Shown: positions 7,133 through 12,500 of the stretch, in pieces
Layout of the letters: every line of letters starts with the position of its first letter
Numbering within the stretch: the first letter of the stretch is position 1
Assembly: GCA_947169755.1 (NCBI GenBank)
Contig: CAMVQX010000035.1
Coordinates: forward strand, 1-12,500
DNA from: an uncultured bacterium
GTDB lineage: Bacteria; Cyanobacteriota; Vampirovibrionia; Gastranaerophilales; Gastranaerophilaceae
DNA length: 12,500 nt
Direction of reading: 5' to 3'
The notes under the pieces: model-generated
Seen by the model: the letters and a program-made list of their open reading frames with translations, nothing else
Told to the model about the DNA's origin: nothing
Databases searched by the model: none
Program-made: the position numbers and the translations under genes

Positions 7133-7471
7133 ATGAGTATAAATGCAATAACAAGTGCTTGGACACCACCAGAAGTAAAAGCAACAGATTTAACGGATAC
7201 TGATTCTGCAAAAGAGCAGGCGGAAAATGCAAGTAAAGTTCCAACAACTGATCCTGCCGGCAAAGAATTTGAGGTATCTCGCCCTATTAAAGGTGCGGAA
7301 TTGGCATCTCAAAATGTTACTTGGGATGATAGTGGAAATGGTGCTATTAGTGGTTTATGGTCGAATTGTAAGACTATTGGAGATTTTTTTACTGCACTGT
7401 ATGGAAAAAATACCGGTTTAAATCCAAATTTTATACCCACGAAAGATATAAACAAAAGTTGGATAGGATAA
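7133..7471 (+). CDS. Hypothetical 112-residue protein
   Basis: Not recognised. ATG lies 4 nt after the stop of the preceding gene; GGGG at the end of that gene can serve as the ribosome site. The protein begins MSINAITSAWTPPEVK, has an acidic, Ala/Thr-rich and probably disordered first half (about 15-55), then a more ordered C-terminal half with WDDSGNGAISGLW and TIGDFFTALYGK, and ends KSWIG. There is no signal peptide or membrane helix. The N-terminal pattern resembles that of the CHAP-like protein at 7511-8299. A strong bidirectional terminator follows directly after the stop codon. Its role is unknown; co-operation with the 94-residue protein is likely from the operon layout. Confidence 0.75.
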   Translation: MSINAITSAWTPPEVKATDLTDTDSAKEQAENASKVPTTDPAGKEFEVSRPIKGAELASQNVTWDDSGNGAISGLWSNCKTIGDFFTALYGKNTGLNPNFIPTKDINKSWIG

Positions 7472-7505
7472 AAAACGACGATATCAAAAGAAATCGTCGT
7501 TTTTT
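7470..7505. terminator. Bidirectional intrinsic terminator between convergent genes
   Basis: AAAAAACGACGAT (7470-7482) is the exact complement of ATCGTCGTTTTTT (7493-7505), a 13-bp stem with a 10-nt loop. The A run on one side and T run on the other make it a rho-independent terminator on both strands. It ends the small-gene operon (stop at 7469-7471) and the CHAP-like gene (stop at 7511). Confidence 0.9.
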
Positions 7506-7510
7506 ATATA

Positions 7511-8299
7511 TTAAGCTTTTACAGGTATCCAAATCTCATTACATTTCATTGTATCACAGCCAACATTATCCGAATAAGGTCTGCCTTTGTAGGCAATTGC
7601 GCCATGACCGTATTGTGCGGCTTTGCCGCTCTTGAATGCTGTTTTTGGCCAAATTAGTACTGCACCGTCCGGTATATCTTCTTTTTTAATACCATTTATC
7701 TTAAAACATTTAAATTTACCTTTTAATTCACTACTATCAAGTATTTTATGTCCAAAATTATATCCGGCACCGGCATTAGTAAATTTTGTGCCATATATTG
7801 CATTAATTGTTTTACGGGTGTAGCCGACACATTGACCATTCCATACGAACGGACAACGTTTATAAGCATCTAAAGCAAGTTTTTTACCCATTTCTTCATC
7901 GTAACCTTGAGATTTCCAGTAAGCTAAGTCCATTTTTCCTGTCGGTTTCCAATCGCTATCTGATACATCACTTTTTTTACTTGTTGATGAGGGTTTTTCA
8001 ACTTTGTCAAACGGATTTGTAAAATTAAACGAGAGTTGAGGGAAGTTAAACTGCATTGGTTGCATATTAAAATTAAAACCGCTGAATAAAGGTTGTTGAG
8101 GGAAGAAATTCATCATATTATTAAATGGATTAAAAATTGATGCTTGGCCGAACATATTACCGTACGGCATAAGAGAAAAAGCTCCCATTTGAGGAAATAA
8201 ACTTGGGAAAATACAAGTCTCAGCTGTCGGCACAAAATCTCTATATTGTGTCTGCATGCTAAAAGGTGTTAGATTAGATATTGGGCTCCAAATTGACAA
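7511..8299 (-). CDS. CHAP/NlpC-like cysteine peptidase-fold protein with Asn/Phe/Gln/Pro-rich N-terminus
   Basis: The 262-residue protein has a low-complexity first part (about 10-100) full of Phe, Asn, Gln, Met and Pro (FNFNMQPMQFNFPQLSFNF), then a Ser/Lys linker (about 103-118). The C-terminal domain (about 120-262) looks like a CHAP amidase fold. GQCVGYTRKTIN supplies the likely nucleophile C157, YGHGAIAYKG the His (H232), and SDN the third residue (D244 or N245); DIPDGAVLIWP is the usual strand before the His. Such domains cut peptidoglycan amide bonds. No Sec signal peptide is present, so if it acts outside the cytoplasm it needs another route. Start is TTG at 8299 with AAAGGG 6 nt upstream; the ATG at codon 15 has no ribosome site. 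A conserved upstream element lies just before it. The fold call rests on motif reading only. Confidence 0.65.
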   Translation of the reverse strand: MSIWSPISNLTPFSMQTQYRDFVPTAETCIFPSLFPQMGAFSLMPYGNMFGQASIFNPFNNMMNFFPQQPLFSGFNFNMQPMQFNFPQLSFNFTNPFDKVEKPSSTSKKSDVSDSDWKPTGKMDLAYWKSQGYDEEMGKKLALDAYKRCPFVWNGQCVGYTRKTINAIYGTKFTNAGAGYNFGHKILDSSELKGKFKCFKINGIKKEDIPDGAVLIWPKTAFKSGKAAQYGHGAIAYKGRPYSDNVGCDTMKCNEIWIPVKA

Positions 8300-8305
8300 A
8301 ATTTT

Positions 8306-8311
8306 CCCTTT
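8306..8311 (-). promoter_or_regulatory. Ribosome binding site deciding the TTG start of the CHAP-like gene
   Basis: Minus-strand AAAGGG ends 6 nt before the TTG at 8299. The next in-frame ATG (8257) has only CACCTTTTAGC ahead of it. Confidence 0.6.
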
Positions 8312-8315
8312 CCCT

Positions 8316-8354
8316 CGTTATATATATAAAGTATCTTTTATATATAAAATTGCC
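8316..8354 (-). promoter_or_regulatory. Conserved upstream element, copy 2 (ahead of the CHAP-like gene)
   Basis: On the minus strand GGCAATT (8354-8348), 13 nt, then ATACTTTATATATATAACG (8334-8316). It matches copy 1 at 6673-6711 in both blocks and in spacing. It ends only 16 nt before the TTG start, so any transcription start lies within or right after the AT block, giving a very short leader here. Confidence 0.55.
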
Positions 8355-8376
8355 ATATTTATTAATAATTATTACG

Positions 8377-8402
8377 AAAAAAGACGGAACCCAAGTTCCG
8401 CC
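8377..8402 (-). terminator. Intrinsic terminator of the DegT-family gene
   Basis: On the minus strand GGCGGAAC pairs with GTTCCGTC (8 pairs, one G-T) around a TTGG loop and is followed by six T. It lies 24 nt after the stop codon at 8426. Confidence 0.85.
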
Positions 8403-8425
8403 TTCTTCCGTATTAGATATTTTAT

Positions 8426-9550
8426 CTACACACCAACCATTGATTTTGATTTTTCAATACAATCAATCAATGTTGAAGCTACTGTTCTTTGTTCTTCTTC
8501 TGTCAATTCAGGGAACATAGGAAGTGAAATTACCATTTCAGTGTTCTTTTCTGATACAGGAAGTGAGCCTTTGCCTACGCCCAAGTATTCATGAACTTTT
8601 TGCAAGTGCAATGGAATAGGATAATAAAGCATTGCACCTATGCCGCGTTCTTGAAGCATTTTGTGAACTTCATCACGATTAGGAATTTTAACTGTATATT
8701 GGTGGTATACGCAATATGTGTCTGCCAATTCTTTTGGTGTTTGAATATCCGGACAATCTTTAAACAATTCGTTGTAGTAATAAGCGTGTGCACGTCTCAT
8801 TTCATTCCATTGTTTTACATGTGGCAATTTAACTCTCAAAATTGCTGATTGAATTTCATCAAGACGGCTGTTTACACCGATTTCATCGTGGTGGTAACGA
8901 ACTGCACCGCCGTGGTTTCTTAATGCAACAACTCTGTCTCTCAAAGATTCTGAGTTTGTCATAATCAAACCACCGTCGCCCATACCGCCAAGGTTTTTAG
9001 TCGGGTAGAAGCTCAAGCAGCCAAAGTCACCGAATGTACCGACCATTTTGCCTTTATATAGAGCACCAACTGCTTGACAGCAGTCTTCAATAACGTGCAA
9101 ATTGTGTTTTCTTGCAACTGACATAATAGCGTCCATATCACAAGGCTGACCGTAAAGGTGAACCGGAATAATCGCTTTTGTACGTGATGTAATAGCAGCT
9201 TCCAATTTTGAAGCGTCCATATTGAAAGTATTTTCATCAATATCAACAAACACAGGTTTTGCGCCAACAATACCGATTGCCTCAGTTGTTGCAACAAATG
9301 TAAATGCAACTGTAATAACTTCATCACCTGCACCGATATTCAATGCCCTGAGTGCCAAATGAAGTGCATCAGTACCTGAGTTTAAACCTACTGTGTATTT
9401 GCAGCCAAAAAAATCTGCCATTTCCTGTTCAAACGCTTTTGTGTTTGGTCCTAAAATATAAGAACCTGAACGTAATACATCGCATACAGCTTTTTCAACT
9501 TCGCTGCCAATAGTTGCGTATTGTCTTTTTGAATCTAAAATAGGTATCAT
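8426..9550 (-). CDS. DegT/DnrJ/EryC1 family PLP-dependent sugar aminotransferase
   Basis: The 374-residue protein has normal family length and complete motifs: GTDALHLAL (59-67) for phosphate binding, GDEVITVAFTFVATTEA (about 75-91), VHLYGQPCDMDAI (130-142), EDCCQAVGA with Asp156, and the PLP lysine K185 in SFYPTKNLGGMGDGG. The C-terminus has YYPIPLHLQ and VISLPMFPEL. These enzymes move an amino group from glutamate to a keto sugar nucleotide, making amino sugars for LPS, capsule or glycoprotein glycans. The sequence most resembles WbpE/FdtB-type 3-keto-sugar aminotransferases, but the substrate cannot be set from sequence alone. AAGGAG lies 7 nt before the ATG, and a terminator follows, so it is a single-gene unit. 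No sugar-nucleotide dehydrogenase, acetyltransferase or glycosyltransferase lies nearby. Its GC content looks higher than that of its neighbours. Confidence 0.95.
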   Translation of the reverse strand: MIPILDSKRQYATIGSEVEKAVCDVLRSGSYILGPNTKAFEQEMADFFGCKYTVGLNSGTDALHLALRALNIGAGDEVITVAFTFVATTEAIGIVGAKPVFVDIDENTFNMDASKLEAAITSRTKAIIPVHLYGQPCDMDAIMSVARKHNLHVIEDCCQAVGALYKGKMVGTFGDFGCLSFYPTKNLGGMGDGGLIMTNSESLRDRVVALRNHGGAVRYHHDEIGVNSRLDEIQSAILRVKLPHVKQWNEMRRAHAYYYNELFKDCPDIQTPKELADTYCVYHQYTVKIPNRDEVHKMLQERGIGAMLYYPIPLHLQKVHEYLGVGKGSLPVSEKNTEMVISLPMFPELTEEEQRTVASTLIDCIEKSKSMVGV

Positions 9551-9631
9551 ATTAAATCTCCTTCTTAACCTACCACTATACTATATAGTTTACCATAAGA
9601 GGAAAGTGCCTTTATATAACCTTAATATGGA

Positions 9632-10822
9632 TTATAGTAATCTCAAATTATTATTAATATAAAAATTTTCAATTTCTGTATAATTTTCTTTTAGACGTGC
9701 TAAAAGTTCTTGAAATTGATTTTGGGTATTCCTTAACATTTCTGGAGCGTTATTTTTGAATGCAATAGCATCGTTTACTTCTCTTGTATAACTGGAAATA
9801 CTATCTTCCATCATTTTAATCTGACTTTTTAAACCTTCTAATGCTTGTTTCTTTTCTTCAACTTGAAATTTGAATATTTTGTCTTTGTTTTCAGGATTTT
9901 GAAAAGCTAGTTTTATTTGTTCATATTCGTCTTCAAACAAAGGTAAATCATTTTCTGCAACTATTTTATTTGCTTTTGTATCATCAATACTCTGCAAATG
10001 TCTATTTATATATTCATCAATTGAACTTAATCGTTTATTTATACCGTCTATTTCTCTGGCAATTCTATCCCTGTCAACAAAATCATTTCCTGATTTTTCA
10101 AGTATTTTTGATATTTTGTCAGCATATTCCGATTTTAATTGTGCTTGAGCAACTCTTTTTTTCAATTTAGGAAGTCTTTGTACCTCAATATCTTTTTTGG
10201 TACGATTTTCCAAATGTTCTTTCTGCCATTCCGGTGACGCAAGGTAATTGGGCATATCCCCATTAAAGTATCTATCATAAAAACCATCTATTGTAGATTG
10301 TGCTTCATCTATACTGTTGCTATCAGTATTTATAACACGAGTCTGATAATCTCTGTATTTTCTCAAATCACTAAAGTAATCATGAGGATGTTCTGTTGTT
10401 GATAAATATTTATTTTTCAAAGCTTCAAGAGACGGAAACATTGGCTCATTATCCGTTACAATATATCCGTGTTGTGCTCTGATTTCTGCGGATATAACTT
10501 CATTTGGATCAGCTATGTATATATTAGTATTAAACTTTTCTGCCGTTCTTTCAAAACCCTTATCCTTATCATGATTTCTAATAAAATTCATAACTGCATT
10601 TTTTAAGCCGTACATAACCTCCTCAGGGGTTGAATTTGTGGTCATTGTAGAATATCTAGAAAAATGTTGGCTATAAAATACCCCCATAAATTCAAATTTA
10701 ATATCGTTATAAGTGTTACTTTTCAGAGCTTGCTGAGTAAAACCAGTAAAATTTAGTTTATTATCTTTGTTCTTTAATTTATGACTATCAAAATTAGTCA
10801 TATTAATAGCAGAAATTTTCAT
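9632..10822 (-). CDS. Hypothetical 396-residue coiled-coil protein with N-terminal NFTGF motif
   Basis: Not recognised by function. The protein begins MKISAINMTNFDSHK, carries LNFTGF at 23-28, then a mixed region (about 40-200) with IYIADPNEVISAEIRAQHGY (101-120). The second half (about 205-385) is strongly charged with heptad-like spacing, a long coiled coil interrupted near 285-315. There is no Sec signal peptide or membrane helix. A short Phe-Lys/Thr-Gly motif near the N-terminus is, from memory, common in unknown proteins of gut Melainabacteria, which would make this a lineage-specific family. ATG is preceded by AGGGG at 9 nt, and a perfect -10 TATAAT lies 39 nt upstream. It is transcribed on its own, in the same direction as its neighbours. 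Confidence 0.75.
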   Translation of the reverse strand: MKISAINMTNFDSHKLKNKDNKLNFTGFTQQALKSNTYNDIKFEFMGVFYSQHFSRYSTMTTNSTPEEVMYGLKNAVMNFIRNHDKDKGFERTAEKFNTNIYIADPNEVISAEIRAQHGYIVTDNEPMFPSLEALKNKYLSTTEHPHDYFSDLRKYRDYQTRVINTDSNSIDEAQSTIDGFYDRYFNGDMPNYLASPEWQKEHLENRTKKDIEVQRLPKLKKRVAQAQLKSEYADKISKILEKSGNDFVDRDRIAREIDGINKRLSSIDEYINRHLQSIDDTKANKIVAENDLPLFEDEYEQIKLAFQNPENKDKIFKFQVEEKKQALEGLKSQIKMMEDSISSYTREVNDAIAFKNNAPEMLRNTQNQFQELLARLKENYTEIENFYINNNLRLL

Positions 10823-10861
10823 AAATATTTACCCCTAAGTCTTAATGTAAATCTTAAGTTA

Positions 10862-10867
10862 ATTATA
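10862..10867 (-). promoter_or_regulatory. -10 element of the coiled-coil gene
   Basis: Minus-strand TATAAT, a perfect -10, lies 39 nt before the ATG at 10822, giving a leader of about 33 nt with AGGGG near its end. The -35 is weak (TTAATC or GTTAAT at 16-17 nt spacing). Confidence 0.5.
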
Positions 10868-10915
10868 GTACCAAAAATTTTTTGATTAACTCTTTTTATC
10901 TACATTTTACAAAAT

Positions 10916-12223
10916 TTAATATACTAAATAAGCTCTAACAACAGCAACCATCGTCCAGAAAACAAATTGAATCTGCGGACGGAAAAATACCGTATCGACA
11001 AGTCCATGTACACACATTGCAAAAATTGAAATCAAAGCCGCAGATACTAAAATAACAGATTTTATATCAGTTGATTTTAAAACAAATTTAACCGCATCAT
11101 TTATCAAAGTTACCAAAAATCCTACAAATGCAATTAGTGCAAATATACCGCTTTCAACGGCTATTTCCAAGAAAATATTATAAGCGCTTAAAGCGTCAAA
11201 CCCTGTTTTCATATATAGACCGTAAATTTCACGGAAATTTTTATTGCCGACACCTATACCCAAAAGCCAATTATCTTTAAACATGTCTACAGATGAATGA
11301 TAAACATTAAATCTGAAAGAGTTTGAGGAATCCTGTCTCATTGCAAATATTGACAATACTCTTGCTCTCAACGATGACACGAAAATAATTGCCAAAGTAG
11401 CTAAAGCTATAATTGCACCTAATGCTGATAAATATAGAGTTTTAAAGTTATGCCATAGATATTTTGCAGAAATAATAAACATGCCGGCAATAATTACAAA
11501 CATACCTATATATGCACCACGACAACCGGTTAAAAACAAAGTAATACTTGACAAAACACTCAATACCAAACCAACAATTGCAAATTTATATTTTTTAGCT
11601 GTAAACAGATAGGCACAAATTCCATAAAGTGCAGGAATTCCCGCCACAAAATACCCGCCTAACAGATTCGGATTTAATGGTTTTAAAGTACCGTATACCC
11701 TTGTCATAATTTGTTCAGGGTTTAAATTTGAAACGTCTTGCCATGTAGAAATTTCTGATACATGCGCAAAATTCTGCAAAAACCCCATCATTGCTTCAAA
11801 ACTTACACAAAGTCCTATTATTCCTAATATATAAGGAATTTTACCCTTATTTGTTTTAAAAAATTGTACCGTTGAAAGATAAAACATCAGGTAAATAAAA
11901 GTCTTAAAAAACCCCTTCAAACTCAAACTAAAAAGTGTTGAACCCGCAAGAGAAATAACTACAATCATAAAATACGCTAAAAGCCACAACTCAAATGCGT
12001 GATAATCGAGTCTTTCTTCAGGTTTTGTAAGCATTTTTATAAACGTTAAAAACACTGTTATTAATGCCACAAATCCAATTACATCAGATGACAAAAAAGT
12101 TGAAGTCAAAAACACGCCCGCAATTGAGACAAAAATAAATATGTCTATATTCTGCAATATCAGACTGTTTTCGTACAAATATTTTGTTTTTTCCTGTGTA
12201 AATCTGAAGATTTTATTGAACAT
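10916..12223 (-). CDS. IctB-family / O-antigen ligase-like (Wzy_C) polytopic membrane protein
   Basis: The 435-residue protein is almost wholly hydrophobic, with about ten to twelve membrane helices starting near residue 27. Several stretches read like cyanobacterial IctB: RVYGTLKPLNPNLLGGYFV (175-193), LTGCRGAYIG (about 231-240, invariant Arg), SSNSFRFNVY (299-308), GIGVGNKNF (322-330), SAYNIFLEIAVESG (346-359) and GLVDTVFFRPQIQFVFW (about 407-423). IctB was first described in Synechococcus in connection with inorganic carbon accumulation, but the fold is that of WaaL/Wzy glycan ligases and polymerases, so transfer of a lipid-linked glycan or glycosylation of a surface molecule is the more likely chemistry. 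Its ATG overlaps the end of the DUF4330 gene by 11 nt and has no Shine-Dalgarno, so it is translated by coupling. No clear terminator follows the stop. Confidence 0.85.
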   Translation of the reverse strand: MFNKIFRFTQEKTKYLYENSLILQNIDIFIFVSIAGVFLTSTFLSSDVIGFVALITVFLTFIKMLTKPEERLDYHAFELWLLAYFMIVVISLAGSTLFSLSLKGFFKTFIYLMFYLSTVQFFKTNKGKIPYILGIIGLCVSFEAMMGFLQNFAHVSEISTWQDVSNLNPEQIMTRVYGTLKPLNPNLLGGYFVAGIPALYGICAYLFTAKKYKFAIVGLVLSVLSSITLFLTGCRGAYIGMFVIIAGMFIISAKYLWHNFKTLYLSALGAIIALATLAIIFVSSLRARVLSIFAMRQDSSNSFRFNVYHSSVDMFKDNWLLGIGVGNKNFREIYGLYMKTGFDALSAYNIFLEIAVESGIFALIAFVGFLVTLINDAVKFVLKSTDIKSVILVSAALISIFAMCVHGLVDTVFFRPQIQFVFWTMVAVVRAYLVY

Positions 12224-12500
12224 CGTTGTTTGTGTTTATTGAATTGTGGAATTTGTCATCTGTTGTTTGAGGCATAACTTTTAAATCGGAAACCGTACCG
12301 GTAAATTTATAATTTTCACCTTCCAAAGTAATAGGCAAACCCATTTTTATTTTATTTCCGCCAACTACCGCACCATCTTTAGTAATTTTTGCAGTATCAG
12401 TTAAAGTTACCGTTATATCGTACATATTAGCTTGAGAAACGTCTTCGACAATCATGACATTTTTACTGTTTAAAGTCGGCAGAACTGTCTTTTTTCTTTC
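12213..12500 (-). CDS. DUF4330 family protein (5' end beyond window)
   Basis: The frame is open to the right edge, so the N-terminus is missing; 95 residues are visible. An ATG at 12455 exists but the frame runs upstream through at least 15 more sense codons, so it is probably internal. The segment MYDITVTLTDTAKITKDGAV followed by GGNKIKMGLPITLEGENYKF and SDLKVM matches the C-terminal pattern of DUF4330, a family typical of Cyanobacteria (KAQIT-N-G-PV-G-SK-KIGTPVELEG-Y-F). Full-length members have one N-terminal membrane helix and a periplasmic beta-rich part; that helix would lie outside this window. Function is unknown. The 11-nt overlap with the IctB-family gene points to a shared membrane process. 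Confidence 0.75.
   Translation of the reverse strand, partial: ERKKTVLPTLNSKNVMIVEDVSQANMYDITVTLTDTAKITKDGAVVGGNKIKMGLPITLEGENYKFTGTVSDLKVMPQTTDDKFHNSINTNNDVQ

Noticed and set aside
8318..8345. AT-rich inverted repeat as a terminator for the DegT-family gene
   Set aside because: The GC-containing hairpin with six T at 8377-8402 is the better terminator, and these AT bases belong to the conserved upstream element.
9013..9333. Minus-strand 106-codon ORF rich in Leu and Gln
   Set aside because: It lies in another frame of the DegT-family gene, which has every catalytic motif; its low-complexity product is a frame artefact.
1..12500. tRNA, rRNA, CRISPR array, insertion sequence or prophage
   Set aside because: No cloverleaf, rRNA segment, regularly spaced direct repeats, transposase or phage gene was seen on either strand.

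Overview
The window is AT-rich DNA with tightly packed bacterial genes. It comes from a diderm: there is an LPS-assembly (LptD/OstA-like) outer-membrane protein and an EnvC-type M23 murein hydrolase. The right end carries two genes typical of Cyanobacteria, an IctB-family polytopic membrane protein and a DUF4330 protein. The base composition, these two cyanobacterial families, and lineage-style unknown proteins with an N-terminal NFTGF-like motif suggest a non-photosynthetic cyanobacterial relative (Melainabacteria/Vampirovibrionia, perhaps Gastranaerophilales). That assignment is an inference; the window holds no rRNA or other marker that fixes it.

Layout. (1) Positions 1-3314, minus strand: an envelope operon read from a good promoter at 3338-3366. 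It encodes a 34-residue membrane microprotein, an M23 peptidase with a long coiled coil, and the LptD-like protein, which runs off the left edge. All three are closely spaced, and the last two start with TTG. (2) Positions 3396-6315, plus strand: a 777-residue P-loop ATPase with C-terminal TPRs overlaps rsmG (16S rRNA methyltransferase) by 11 nt. The ATPase mRNA looks leaderless, and its promoter appears to share a palindromic -35 hexamer with the divergent envelope operon. (3) Positions 6316-6843: 528 bp without a confident gene. It holds a hairpin terminator, a possible 40-residue hydrophobic ORF, AT-rich leader-like sequence and an odd GC-rich, palindrome-rich block. (4) Positions 6844-8299: two small unknown genes (plus) face a secreted-type cysteine (CHAP-like) peptidase gene (minus), with a 13-bp bidirectional terminator between them. 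(5) Positions 8426-12500, minus strand: a DegT-family sugar aminotransferase, a coiled-coil protein of unknown function, and the IctB/DUF4330 pair, which runs off the right edge.

The most notable signal is a pair of near-identical upstream elements, GGCAATT-N13-ATACTTTATATATATARCG. One lies ahead of the small-gene pair and one, on the other strand, directly ahead of the CHAP-like gene. Match and spacing are both conserved, so the two convergent units are probably controlled together and may form one uncharacterised accessory module. No tRNA, rRNA, CRISPR array or insertion sequence was seen.
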